From DATJHM01 sp963777355 (GTDB taxonomy: Bacteria > Chloroflexota > Ktedonobacteria > Ktedonobacterales > Ktedonobacteraceae), in contig CAVZQK010000001.1 of NCBI GenBank assembly GCA_963777355.1, forward strand, positions 496,001 to 560,000: a stretch of DNA of 64,000 nt. Reading direction: 5' to 3'. A program made the position numbers and the translations under genes. Below are positions 28,837 through 37,857 of the stretch, in pieces. Within the stretch, counting starts at the first letter, position 1; every line of letters begins with the position of its first letter. The notes beneath the pieces were generated by a model, which was not told the DNA's origin, did not search any database, and worked only from the letters and a program-made list of their open reading frames with translations.

Positions 28837-29478
28837 TCAGGAGATGTTTCTATTGATCCATTGGATAAAATCTGCAATTGTGGTAAAGGCCAGCTCTGGC
28901 TTGTGGGTGAGCCGGTGAATGGTGGCATTCGCCGACCACTCTGCGGCCAGCGGTAGTACTCCAGCCAACTCTGCTTCGAGAATATCGGTATCGGCATCGC
29001 CGATATAGGCGGCATCTTTGGGGTCAATCTGCCAGGTAGTCAGGATTTCACGAATTGAACGAGATTTGATAATTGCATCCTCAGAACCCGCCGCGACAAT
29101 AGTAAAGTACTGAGCCAGGCCGAGATACTTCAAAGTATAGTTGGCGCTGTAGGCCCCTTTTCCGGTGACCACGCCCATTGTGATGCCGCGAGCTTTGAGG
29201 AGATCGAGAGCAGTGGTGATATCTGGGAAGGGTTCCCGACATTCATCATGGTGCAGTTCGTAGATGCGAAAGTAGTCCTGAAGACCCTTTTCCCACTGAT
29301 CCGGCGCAATACGCTGGAAGATGCCTGCTTCGGTAACGCCGAAATGGGCGGTGATCTCCTCCTCGCTGAATGGTCGTCCCAAAAGGCCTGCAAAAGCCTC
29401 TTGATAGGCGCGGATACAGAGCGGTATTGTGTCTGCAAGTGTGCCGTCGAGATCAAACAAAAATGCTTTCAGGTGCAT
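28837..29478 (-). CDS. HAD-superfamily phosphatase (phosphoglycolate phosphatase/PpaX-like)
   Basis: 213 residues. Motif I FLFDLDGTLADTIPLCIRAY carries the nucleophile and acid Asp pair; motif II is MGVVTGKG; the motif III lysine lies near AGSEDAIIKSRS; motif IV AAYIGDADTDILEAELAGV gives the metal-binding acids. A helical cap of subclass I lies between motifs I and II. Likely hydrolyses a small phosphate ester such as phosphoglycolate or a sugar phosphate. ATG at 29478. The next upstream gene on the same strand ends 38 bases away, so both may share a transcript, but the functions are unrelated. Confidence 0.85.
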   Translation of the reverse strand: MHLKAFLFDLDGTLADTIPLCIRAYQEAFAGLLGRPFSEEEITAHFGVTEAGIFQRIAPDQWEKGLQDYFRIYELHHDECREPFPDITTALDLLKARGITMGVVTGKGAYSANYTLKYLGLAQYFTIVAAGSEDAIIKSRSIREILTTWQIDPKDAAYIGDADTDILEAELAGVLPLAAEWSANATIHRLTHKPELAFTTIADFIQWINRNIS

Positions 29479-29516
29479 AGAAACTCCAATAGGTGGTGCT
29501 AGTCGAAGAATATTCG

Positions 29517-30726
29517 TTATTTTTTGCTACTTGTAATGAAGGCCAGGATCGCATCGGCGGCGCGTTTATAGCCGCCAGCCTGCTGAATCTCTGTCTGCAT
29601 TTGTGCGGTATGTTCGCGGAAACTAGCGTCGGTCAGGAGCTGAGTGACCGCGTTTTGCAGGGTTGCTACAGTGACTTGTTCTGCTTCCAGGGCGAGACCA
29701 AGATGGAGCTCGGTGACACGTCTGGCTGTCATAGCCTGCTCGCCCATCTGTGGAATGACCAGCAGTGGGACTCCATAGTAGAGGCCTTCCATCGTGCTGT
29801 TCATGCCGCCATGTGTAATAAACGCAGCGGCCTGGCGGAGAATATCGAGCTGGGGGACATAGGGATATGCCTGGAAGTTTGCAGGAATTGCGCCAAGACT
29901 ACTGCGCTCGATGCGTGAGCCGTATGCCAGAATGACGCGAAGTGGCTGTTCTCCGAAAGCTTGAAAACACTGCTGAAAGAAGTCCACGCGATTATTAAAA
30001 ACGGTTCCCAGTGAGATCAAGAGAAGCGGCTCCTGGCCTGCTTCGAGATCAAGTTCTTGCGCGACCTCTTGAGCGTCATTGCGTGTAGTGATGGCGGGCC
30101 CAACGAAGACGAAGCGTTCGTCAGAGTGTCTCTGCGGCTGGTTGAAAGATGCGTGGCAGGAAAACAATATTGAGTTGTTCCTCGCTGGCCATGATAGCGA
30201 AAGGATTTGCTGGAAGAGAGATACCATAGGTTTTTCCCAATTCTGCAAAATTTGCCTGAAGGGTAGTCATTACTTCTGGATCAGGGCGAGGGAAGTTTCC
30301 GGCCATTTGTCTCATTATTGCGAAATTCATTGCATAGGTGGGTCGAAAGGTGATCGCTGGAATCTGAAGAATCTGGGCTGCTATTTTGCCCCATAGGCAC
30401 ATGGGATCATAAATAGCATAATCGGCCTGTTCTAAACGGGCGCTCTCCAGAATTTGTGGCAGAACGTAGCGCGCCTCATCAACCATAAAAAAGGGCATAC
30501 CCGCGCCTGGTATACTACCGGGACCGGGCATAGTGAGGGGAAGCAAGGTGGACATAATAGAGGTATACATCTGAATCTTTGCGCCTGTAGCTTAAATCTG
30601 GGGCACGAAGTTTTCTGTCGTGTAATAAACGACTTCCTCGCCGCGACTGATAAGTTCTTGCACAACGGGCAGCGTAGGGTGGATATGTCCGTGACCGGGT
30701 ACCACAAAAATTAAGGCTTTTGCCAT
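29517..30726 (-). pseudogene. MGT-type glycosyltransferase broken by a nonsense codon and a frameshift
   Basis: Intact homologues are about 400 residues and glycosylate macrolides or other natural products from UDP/TDP sugars. Read from ATG at 30726, the N-terminus MAKALIFVVPGHGHIHPTLP is typical. Codon 45 is TAA (30594-30592) where the family has Glu (PQI-E-ATGAKIQ). A second break lies at about 30124: ACACT-C-TGACGAA has one extra base; removal joins FLPRIFQPAAETL to DERFVFVGPAI. The C-terminal donor motif THGGMNSTMEGLYYGVPLLVIPQ is intact. The two lesions are of different kinds, so this looks like a real inactive gene, unlike the single indels elsewhere. If both were errors the protein would have 402 residues. 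Confidence 0.8.
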
Positions 30727-30874
30727 TGTCGTCTCATTCCTTTATTTCTTAACAAACTGGATGCTAGTTGCGCTCAAGCCTTTTGGAAGGAACGGCATTG
30801 AGGCAAGAGACATTTGTCTCTCGCCTCTGATTGTACAATGTGGGGGAAGAAGCAGGCATGGATGTTGGGGCGTA

Positions 30875-31768
30875 TCAACCAGTAGGGCGTTGTCCTCTCT
30901 GCTTTTTTGGTGCGAGGGCTATTCCCCAGGTTGTGGGGACATGCCAGGTGGCGCTGAAATCTGGACGTTGCATCTCGGCCAGCGCTTGTTGATACACCTC
31001 CTGATAGTTGTCGGGAAGACGGAGATGCTTTTGCATATAGGGGACGACGTTTTTAAATAGTCTGGTCATGTCCTGGGCAAAAAGCTCACCCTCTTCAGTG
31101 CCTGCTGGAAATACCAGCGTATGTTCTTGTACCTGTACACCTGCAAATCCATGTCGTTCTAGTAAAGGAACGAGCTCAGCAGTTTTTCCATAGCTGATTA
31201 GATGTAGTGAGATACGTGTTGCCTGCGAGAGAAAGCGCTTGTAGAAATAGGGCAACGAGCTGATTGAGTGCAGGCTGTTTGACTGAATATCGGCGTTTAG
31301 CTCTGTCAGACGAACAATTCCACCTCGGCGAGAGACACGAGCACATTCTGATAAGAACTTGGGCCACTCCCATGCGCGTACGAAGCTACCAGCGTAACGT
31401 TCGTTTACCAGATCAAAGGATGCATCAGGGAAATCGAGGCGGAGCAAGACATCCATCGCCCGAAAGGAGACGCGATCCTCCACATGCTGCTTTTTGGCCT
31501 GCGCTTGTGCATAGGTGAGCATTTCCTGGCTGGCATCGACGCCGACCAGGCGGGTGATGCCTGGATAGGCCAGCGCGGTTTCAATCAACCAGTTGCCAGT
31601 GCCGCAGCCAATATCGAGGATACTGCGAAAACGAGAGGGGTCCGCTTGCTCTGGCAAGACGCCGCCCATGCCTTGCGTAGTCATTTTGTCCTGGATAGAA
31701 AGACGTGTCATTTCATCCTGATTGGCACGATCCTGGACAACATAGGTATTAGGAAGTTCATGCGCCAT
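30875..31768 (-). CDS. Class I SAM-dependent methyltransferase
   Basis: 297 residues from ATG at 31768 (MAHELPNTYVVQDRAN), preceded by AAGGAG; the frame is open further upstream but has no comparable ribosome site. SAM-binding motif I ILDIGCGTGNWLIETALAYP, the acidic end of strand 2 LVGVDASQEML, and motif RVSFRAMDVLLRLDFPDASFDLVNERYAGSF follow the order of UbiE/Coq5-like methyltransferases. The C-terminal third varies and is mostly helical. The substrate could be a small molecule or quinone-like compound; nothing nearby fixes it. A well-formed promoter lies upstream. Confidence 0.85.
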   Translation of the reverse strand: MAHELPNTYVVQDRANQDEMTRLSIQDKMTTQGMGGVLPEQADPSRFRSILDIGCGTGNWLIETALAYPGITRLVGVDASQEMLTYAQAQAKKQHVEDRVSFRAMDVLLRLDFPDASFDLVNERYAGSFVRAWEWPKFLSECARVSRRGGIVRLTELNADIQSNSLHSISSLPYFYKRFLSQATRISLHLISYGKTAELVPLLERHGFAGVQVQEHTLVFPAGTEEGELFAQDMTRLFKNVVPYMQKHLRLPDNYQEVYQQALAEMQRPDFSATWHVPTTWGIALAPKKQRGQRPTG

Positions 31769-31832
31769 CCTGGCTTGCTCCTTGTGTAGTTTCTTCCTCA
31801 TGAGGATAAGGAGGAAGGGACTTTCTGTAAGA

Positions 31833-31861
31833 AGTATAACGTGAGGAGTTGCATCTGTCGA
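31833..31861 (-). promoter_or_regulatory. Promoter of the methyltransferase gene
   Basis: Minus strand TCGACA (31861-31856), 17-base spacer, TATACT (31838-31833). Confidence 0.65.
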
Positions 31862-31945
31862 GTATCGGCAGATAAAAATGTGTCTGGGAGAGAGGTAAGA
31901 TTGCTGGCCGAATCTTCCGGATCTTCCTAAAACGAGCAATTTTGC

Positions 31946-31974
31946 TTGATTTTAGAACATATGTTTTATATAAT
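31946..31974 (+). promoter_or_regulatory. Promoter of the VOC-family gene
   Basis: TTGATT at 31946-31951, 17-base spacer, TATAAT at 31969-31974, divergent from the methyltransferase promoter. Confidence 0.65.
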
Positions 31975-32064
31975 ACAGATGGGCCAAAAAGAACAGGATG
32001 GTAGGAAATATTGTAGGAAGTAATATTGGTTGTAGTGAGCCTGAATAGCTAGAAATGCCTTGCA

Positions 32065-32523
32065 ATGATGAAACTGATTGCACAACATACGCTTATTTCT
32101 GTTCTGGTAGCCGATCAGGACGAGGCGTTACATTTTTACACCGAACAGCTCGGTCTGGAGAAACGAACGGATATCACCTTTGCTCCTGGTCTGCGGCTGT
32201 TGACTGTAGCTTTACAGGGGCAGCAGAAACCGGAGATTGCCCTGGCCCATCCGGAGGTCGCGTTGCACGGAGAAGAGCAGGTGCGGGATTTAATGGCCGG
32301 GATAGGGCGGGCGGCACGCTGGATCTTCATCACTGATAATTGTCGTGCTGAATACGAACAGCTACAAGCGCGAGGGGTGAAATTTCTTACTGAGCCAACA
32401 AAACAGTTGTATGGCATCGAAGCTGTATTTGTTGATCTCTATGGCAATACCTTTACCTTGCTAGAGGCGACACCAGAGGCAAGCAGGTTGCTACAGCGTC
32501 GGAGCATTGGTAGTGCTGCATAA
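32065..32523 (+). CDS. VOC-superfamily (glyoxalase/bleomycin-resistance-like) protein
   Basis: 152 residues. One vicinal-oxygen-chelate unit pair: LIAQHTLISVLVADQDEALHFYTEQLGLEKR at the N-terminus and FITDNCRAEYEQLQARGVKFLTEPTKQLYGIEAVFVDLYGNTFTLLEATP at the C-terminus, the usual two beta-alpha-beta-beta-beta modules. The His near residue 8 and the Glu at the end (LLEAT) are positioned like metal ligands. Could be a lyase, a dioxygenase or a drug-binding protein. The AraC-family gene follows after about 170 bases and may regulate it. Start taken at the first of two neighbouring ATGs. Confidence 0.8.
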   Translation: MMKLIAQHTLISVLVADQDEALHFYTEQLGLEKRTDITFAPGLRLLTVALQGQQKPEIALAHPEVALHGEEQVRDLMAGIGRAARWIFITDNCRAEYEQLQARGVKFLTEPTKQLYGIEAVFVDLYGNTFTLLEATPEASRLLQRRSIGSAA

Positions 32524-32696
32524 GCCAATCAGGTCGGTGCTGAAAAGCCTCTACGTGATTTCGATGGGATCTGTTCCAGTGTAGCGATAATCCTTTGGCG
32601 AAGAAACGGAAAATTTGAAGAGAAAAAATTGGGGGAATGCTGGATATGCTGTTGCAAACAGAGGAATGGCAAGGGAGAGAAGCGGTTGAGGAACAA

Positions 32697-33454
32697 ATGA
32701 GCACCCATGCTCTCCATATGACGCTTGTAGAACGGGTGATTCAAATGATGCATGTGTATGTCGCCGAGTCGCTCTCGCTCGAAGATATGGCGGATATTGC
32801 CTGTCTCAGTCCTTATTATTTCAATCGTATTTTTCATCAACATATAGGTATTCCACCTGGAGAGTTCTTTGCCACATTGCGGCTCCATGTCGCCAAACGG
32901 TTGTTACTAACGACAGAAGCAAGTATTACCGAGATCTGTTTTTCCGTAGGATATAGTGGGCTGGGATCTTTTACGACCCGTTTCACACAACTGGTAGGAC
33001 TCTCTCCAGTCGGTTACGCCACCTGGCCTGCAACGAGCCGGTCACTTTGTCTGCTGTACAGAGGCGCGTTACCAATCTGGCGGGACTGCAATTACCGTCT
33101 CCCTGGCGTATCAGCGGACAGATTCGTTCTGAAGAGTTTACGCAGGGAAACATTTTTGTGGGCCTTTTTCCCAAGCCAATTCCCCAGGGGCGGCCCGTCT
33201 CCTGTACGCTTTTAGCCGCTCCTGGACCATTTCAGCTTGCCCCGGTGCCTCCTGGCAAATATGCGCTGATGGTTGCAGCTCTGCCTGCTTCTCCTGATCC
33301 CCTGGTCTATCTTCTGCCTACGTCCAGATTGCTCGTAGGTGTTTTTGCGCCGCTTGTCGTTGCGCCGGGTAGAGTGCCAGAGCAGGTTGATATCTTGCTA
33401 CGTCCTACCTGTCTGACTGATCCACCGATTATCTGTGCTCTTCCCTACCTCTAG
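32697..33454 (+). CDS. AraC-family regulator with C-terminal beta domain, frameshifted
   Basis: ATG at 32697 after GAGGAACAA; an earlier ATG at 32637 has its purine run too close. Residues about 10-110 form the two helix-turn-helix units of AraC: SLEDMADIACLSPYYFNRIFHQHIG and TEASITEICFSVGYSGLGSFTTRFTQLVGLSP. Then the frame breaks near 33012: one base seems missing, and adding C gives LSPVRLRHLACNEPV and continues to 33454. The restored tail of about 130 residues is Pro-rich and strand-rich (NIFVGLFPKPIPQGRPVSC, then PFQLAPVPPGKYALMVAALP) and resembles carboxypeptidase-regulatory/transthyretin-like sandwiches. Total 252 residues. An AraC DNA-binding domain at the N-terminus with a sandwich domain behind it is the reverse of the usual order. 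Confidence 0.72.
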
Positions 33455-33457
33455 CCA

Positions 33458-34864
33458 ATGACTCTCAATCCTGATATGATAGGGCGCATGAGCAGGTCTC
33501 TCTTTTTTCAAGGTGGCACACTGGTCTTGCAAGACGTGACCGAAGAGGAACAGCCACCGGCCCCATTTCAGTTTATTAAAGGGCGCTGGCGTTGTGAGGG
33601 CTATCGCTACCGCACGCTGCTTCCCTATCTCAAAGCAGAGAAGATACAAAATGCCGTCCCGCGCTGGCAGCGGCTCTCCCTGACATTACATGAGGTACGG
33701 GAGCCGCACGACTACCAGACTGAGGCGCTTGCCGCCTGGGAGCAGAGCGGGCAATGTGGCAGTATTGTCCTGCCAACCGGGGCTGGTAAGACCTTTGTCG
33801 CCATTCAAGCAATCTACCAGGTCAAGCGTTCAACGGTCATCGTGGCACCAACTATCGATCTCCTTCATCAATGGTATGCGCGGCTGGTCAATGCCTTTGC
33901 TTGTGAGGTTGGCGTCTACTATGGTGGAGAGAAGAATGTCTTGCCGCTTACGGTTACGACGTATCATTCGGCGGGAGATCTCCTGGCTGAATATGGGCAG
34001 AGCTTCAAATTACTGATTTTCGATGAGGTGCATCATCTCCCCGCGCCAAGCTGGGGTGAGGCGGCCTTGATGGCTCCTGCTCCCTTGCGTCTGGGCTTAA
34101 CCGCGACCTATCCAGAAGAGCATGAGCAGACCAATGGGCGCTGGCGTGTTGAAGAGTTGATCGGGCCAATAGTTTATACCAGGCGTATCGAGGATCTCGT
34201 TGGTCAGCAGTTGGCTCTCTATCGGACAGAGCGGGTGCGCATCGATCTTACACGCACCGAGCGCATTACCTATGATGCAGATTATGCGATTTATAGCCGC
34301 TTTCTGCGTGAGCGCCAACTCCCGCGCCGCTATGGGCCTGGCTGGTTATTAGAACTGATGCGGCTCTCAAACGTGGATCAGGAGGCGAGGCGGGCCTTTC
34401 TGGCTCGGCAGCGTCTGCTGCGTTTGATGGCAAGTTGTGAAGGAAAATTTGTGGCTCTGGATGCATTACTGCGTGAGCATACAGGCGAGCAGATCCTGGT
34501 CTTTACCGAACAGAATGCGGTTGCTTATACCATTGCCTCGCGCCATCTGGTGCCAGTAATTACGCACGAGACGAGTGCTTCCGAGCGGAAACAGATCCTG
34601 GATGGTTTTCAGCAGAAAATCTACCGGGTGATCGTGACCTCCAAAGTCCTGAATGAAGGCGTTGATGTGCCAGAGGCGAAAGTGGCGATAGTGCTGGGAG
34701 GTACCTCTGGGGCGCGTGAATATATACAGAGACTGGGGCGCGTTCTGCGCAAAGTTGAGAATAAGCAGGCGCTGCTCTGTGAGATTATTGCCCGTAAGAC
34801 CCTTGAAGAAGGGCGTTCACAGCGGAGAAGCCGTAGCCAGGAGAAGCCCTATGTTGACGAGTGA
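33458..34864 (+). CDS. XPB-type superfamily 2 DNA helicase
   Basis: 468 residues. Helicase core: DYQTEALAAW (Q-like motif), Walker A IVLPTGAGKTFVAIQA, TVIVAPTIDLLHQW (Ia), DEVHHL (Walker B, DEVH box), GLTATYPEE (III), ILVFTEQNAVAY (IV), VIVTSKVLNEGVDVPEA (V) and YIQRLGRVLRK (VI with arginine fingers). The short N-terminal domain with WRCEGYRYRTLLPYL and the small insert fit bacterial/archaeal XPB. It overlaps the next gene, a Bax1-like nuclease, by 14 bases; the archaeal XPB-Bax1 pair unwinds and cuts DNA in a repair-type reaction. It starts 3 bases after the AraC-family stop, so those may be co-transcribed. First ATG taken; a second Met (MIGRM) is possible. Confidence 0.9.
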   Translation: MTLNPDMIGRMSRSLFFQGGTLVLQDVTEEEQPPAPFQFIKGRWRCEGYRYRTLLPYLKAEKIQNAVPRWQRLSLTLHEVREPHDYQTEALAAWEQSGQCGSIVLPTGAGKTFVAIQAIYQVKRSTVIVAPTIDLLHQWYARLVNAFACEVGVYYGGEKNVLPLTVTTYHSAGDLLAEYGQSFKLLIFDEVHHLPAPSWGEAALMAPAPLRLGLTATYPEEHEQTNGRWRVEELIGPIVYTRRIEDLVGQQLALYRTERVRIDLTRTERITYDADYAIYSRFLRERQLPRRYGPGWLLELMRLSNVDQEARRAFLARQRLLRLMASCEGKFVALDALLREHTGEQILVFTEQNAVAYTIASRHLVPVITHETSASERKQILDGFQQKIYRVIVTSKVLNEGVDVPEAKVAIVLGGTSGAREYIQRLGRVLRKVENKQALLCEIIARKTLEEGRSQRRSRSQEKPYVDE

Positions 34865-36122
34865 ACTGGTCAGACCTAAGCTGCGTATTCAGGGTGCAAG
34901 CGTCTCAGTAGAAATGGTGGACGAGCAGAATCCTGTTTTGCAGCAGACGGCGCAGGAGCTGATCTTCTTATTGCAATCACATATCGGTCAGACGCTGGCC
35001 GCCTGGGAAGAAGCACTGGAATCCTATGAAGGTTCGCGGATTGATTACCTCATTATTCGTGGTCTGGCAAAGGTGCTGACGGATGCAGCAAGCTTCACGC
35101 CTCTTGATACGCCCTTGCCGCCGGCAATTCTGCGTGAGCGTGTTTTTGCGTATGGGGGAGTCTCTGTGCAGACAGATATATTTCATGTAGCCAAAAGACA
35201 GGATGTTCTTCAACAGGTTGCAGAGGAGCTGGGTCTATCCGCTCAGCAGATAGATGATGCGCTCTTTGCTGATCGGCATGCCGCCTATTGCCTCTCACAT
35301 CCAGGACTTGAATGGACGCCTGCAACACTCCTGGCGCGTTATAATTTGGAACTGGCGCGAGCTGTGTTGTACTGGGCTACGAACATTACTGTCGAGGTAG
35401 CAGACAACTATAAAGATCTATGGAAATTTATCAAATTATTTAAGTTGATGTTTTGGGCCGAGGCGAGGCAAGAGGGTGGATATCGTATTGAATTAGATGG
35501 GCCGATCTCGCCCTTTGTCTCTTCCACTCTAAGGTATGGGAGACAGTTGGCGGCGTTTCTGCCGGCGCTCTTTCTTTGTGAGCAGTGGCGGATGTCGGCC
35601 TGTGTGCATCCGCCGCAAGCGCGTGGAGAGAAGATCTATCGGCTGGACCATACCAGTACGCTCCAGTCGCACTTCAAGCGTTCAGGCATCTTCGATAGCC
35701 GTCTCGAAGCTGATTTTGCCACTGAATTTGAGCAAAAGATTGGCGATAAGCGTGGACATTGGCAGCTTACGCGTGAGAGCGAGGTGTTGTTGCTTGGCGA
35801 TACCGTGATGATTCCAGATTTTGTCCTGACCGATACACGAGATGCAAATCGGCGGATATTGGTCGAACTGGTTGGCTTCTGGCATCCTCAGTATCTGCGG
35901 CGGAAGGTCGAGAAAGTTCGTGCCGCCAACTGTGCCCATCTTTTGCTGCTTGTCTACAAAGGGCTTAATGTCACAGAAGAGGCTTTTCGGGACGCTGCCA
36001 GTGAGGTGATCTTCTTCCAGCAGAAGCCTGTCCTCAAAGAAGTAATGAGCTCCGTTGAAAGTATGGCGGAGCGCATCTATGGCCCTTATGTCAAACCGAA
36101 AAACGCCAGGAAAAGCCAATAG
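34851..36122 (+). CDS. Bax1-like nuclease (DUF790), partner of XPB
   Basis: 423 residues from ATG at 34851 with AGGAGAAG upstream, overlapping the helicase end. The opening MLTSELVRPKLRIQG, then SRIDYLIIRGLAKVLTDAASF and ARYNLELARAVLYWATNITVEV, match the DUF790 family. The C-terminal part (about 315-390) looks like a PD-(D/E)xK nuclease: VMIPDFVLTDTRDANRRILVELVGFW..YLRRK, with Asp, Glu and Lys in the order of a metal-dependent active site. In archaea Bax1 binds XPB and cuts DNA 3' of a bubble; the same role in repair is inferred here. The tight overlap suggests fixed stoichiometry by translational coupling. No UvrABC genes are in the window. Confidence 0.88.
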   Translation: MLTSELVRPKLRIQGASVSVEMVDEQNPVLQQTAQELIFLLQSHIGQTLAAWEEALESYEGSRIDYLIIRGLAKVLTDAASFTPLDTPLPPAILRERVFAYGGVSVQTDIFHVAKRQDVLQQVAEELGLSAQQIDDALFADRHAAYCLSHPGLEWTPATLLARYNLELARAVLYWATNITVEVADNYKDLWKFIKLFKLMFWAEARQEGGYRIELDGPISPFVSSTLRYGRQLAAFLPALFLCEQWRMSACVHPPQARGEKIYRLDHTSTLQSHFKRSGIFDSRLEADFATEFEQKIGDKRGHWQLTRESEVLLLGDTVMIPDFVLTDTRDANRRILVELVGFWHPQYLRRKVEKVRAANCAHLLLLVYKGLNVTEEAFRDAASEVIFFQQKPVLKEVMSSVESMAERIYGPYVKPKNARKSQ

Positions 36123-36143
36123 GTTCAGATTTAGAAGTGATTT

Positions 36144-36854
36144 TTAAGCCACTTTGCCCGGTGTACTAAATAAATCAATGACACATTTGTAGAGTCCTTG
36201 AGGCCCAGAAACACTCTCATAAGCTCCTCTCTTTTGCGCTTCTTCCTTATTTTCTTGCTTATTGCCGCCTCTGGCATAAATAATAAAAGGACTTTTAATT
36301 CTCATCTCTTTCACCTTGTCTAGCAGTGTAAATCCTGCCTGGGAATCGGGAGGGCGACCCATGTCGGATATAATAGCATCAAAAGCGTAAAGGTTGAGCT
36401 CTTTTATCGCCTCTTCTGTGGAAGCACAAATTGTGAAACGGATGTCTAGAGTTTCCATTGCATGTCTGATGAATGTGTTATTTGATGGGACGTCATCAAC
36501 CCACAATATTGAAACGCCTTTCAGATTATGGACTGTTTGAGGCGTAACAGTTTGATTAACTAATTTCGCTATTTCTCTAGGCGTTTCTATTGTAGAGGGC
36601 TGTTTCAAGGCTAAATTCTCGTTTTGTATCTGTGTCGTTGCGGCTTCCAATGAAACTGCTATCTCGGCTTGTTTTGACTTAGCTACAATTTCAGTAGAGC
36701 CTGTTTTTAAATTTAACTCATTCATCTCCCCAATAAATTTGCTTATTGGTTTACGTAAATAAAGGGCAATGGCTAAGACAACGAAGGGCCAGATAATAAC
36801 CTGCACAAAAGAAGTTAGTAGCGTTATTAGTTTTACCCATTGATCTGCACTCAT
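36144..36854 (-). CDS. Membrane-anchored receiver-domain protein
   Basis: 236 residues. One membrane helix near the N-terminus (VQVIIWPFVVLAIALYL, about 18-35), a helical linker of about 70 residues, then a CheY-like receiver from about residue 110: ILWVDDVPSNNTFIRHAM (acid pocket), DAIISDMGRPPDSQAGFTLLD (phospho-acceptor Asp), FIIYARGG, and GAYESVSGPQGLY at the end. The Thr/Ser and Lys of normal receivers are replaced (YARGG and ESVSG), so the phosphorylation-switch part is altered. No output domain. A membrane receiver without output is unusual; it may serve as phosphate sink or as a docking protein. It converges on the nuclease gene. No kinase is adjacent. Confidence 0.75.
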   Translation of the reverse strand: MSADQWVKLITLLTSFVQVIIWPFVVLAIALYLRKPISKFIGEMNELNLKTGSTEIVAKSKQAEIAVSLEAATTQIQNENLALKQPSTIETPREIAKLVNQTVTPQTVHNLKGVSILWVDDVPSNNTFIRHAMETLDIRFTICASTEEAIKELNLYAFDAIISDMGRPPDSQAGFTLLDKVKEMRIKSPFIIYARGGNKQENKEEAQKRGAYESVSGPQGLYKCVIDLFSTPGKVA

Positions 36855-37141
36855 ACTATCGCTTTTGCTCTCCCTACATATTTTTGCCTAAAAGTTTGGC
36901 AAGATACGTTTAGTTGTATCGTAGCTGAGAGCTATAGTATCATGTATTTGCATGCAATGACAGTACTCAAGGGCCAAAAAGGCTAGCTTTGTAACTTGCT
37001 CCTGCCTCTATTCGTTCTGAATGGAGGTACCTTTTCTTTTATCTTATACAATGCTGTTATAGATCAAGGAAGTAGATAGCGTATCGAAAATGTTAATAGT
37101 TGTTGAGCTAGTAATATTACTATATAGGATGTAATTATAGG
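36855..37141. other. Divergent intergenic region
   Basis: 287 AT-rich bases between the receiver gene and gtrA. A possible gtrA promoter is TTGTTG at 37100-37105, 17 bases, TATAGG at 37123-37128. No other feature was recognised. Confidence 0.35.
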
Positions 37142-37675
37142 ATGCAAAAAAGACAGGCTCGTTTAGAACCCAGTTATACCCCTACTCCCTGGATATTTAT
37201 CAATCGCGTACTGGATATGGTAGACCTTGTGAGCCGTGGGCGTGCGGATTGGGTAGTGCGTTTTCTCTCATACTGTGTTATTGGTGGTTTTGCGGCTGTG
37301 GTGAATCTGGTGGTTTTCTACCTGGTTTTCTATCGCGTCTCATTGCCATTAGATACTCGATTACATAATATTGTAGCTTCGCTGCTAGCGGCGGAGATTT
37401 CTATTCTGGCAAATTATATCCCCAATGATTTCTTTACGTTTCGCCATTTGCCGGGACGCGCCCGAAGCTGGCAGGCGCGTTGTCTGCGTTTCCATATAAC
37501 CGCCATCGGTGGAACGATCTTAACGATTGTATTGCAGTTTGGTTTTAGCTATGTTCTACACACCTACCCGATTATCTCCCAGGCTTTGGCGCTAGTGATT
37601 GTGTTGATCTATAATTTCTCGATCCATCACATCTTTACCTATCGTCACGTACCCACGGAAGAGGCAAAATCGTAG
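37142..37675 (+). CDS. GtrA-family membrane protein
   Basis: 177 residues with four membrane helices: FLSYCVIGGFAAVVNLVVFYLVFY, IVASLLAAEISILANYI, ITAIGGTILTIVLQFGFSYVL and ISQALALVIVLIYNFSIHHIFTY. The order and the loop NDFFTFRH are characteristic of GtrA/DPMS-like proteins, which are thought to flip polyprenyl-phosphate sugars across the membrane or assist glycosyltransferases. Such a donor supply would fit the GT-C proteins at 12.6-21.9 kb, though it is 15 kb away and linkage is not shown. The hydrophilic N-terminal 35 residues have no known motif. Confidence 0.85.
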   Translation: MQKRQARLEPSYTPTPWIFINRVLDMVDLVSRGRADWVVRFLSYCVIGGFAAVVNLVVFYLVFYRVSLPLDTRLHNIVASLLAAEISILANYIPNDFFTFRHLPGRARSWQARCLRFHITAIGGTILTIVLQFGFSYVLHTYPIISQALALVIVLIYNFSIHHIFTYRHVPTEEAKS

Positions 37676-37857
37676 GCAAGAGAAGTGCTTCTCGGAGATG
37701 GAATAGGGAAGAACCACACTATGGTTGAGATAAGAAGAATCTGGGTTTACCACTATTTTGTCTTAGCTCTATTGTGGTTCAATTTATCTACCCACTTCTC
37801 ATAGAGAGGGGGTTGGTTGAATTATTTGCTTATGCACATAGATTGTACTGAATATAG

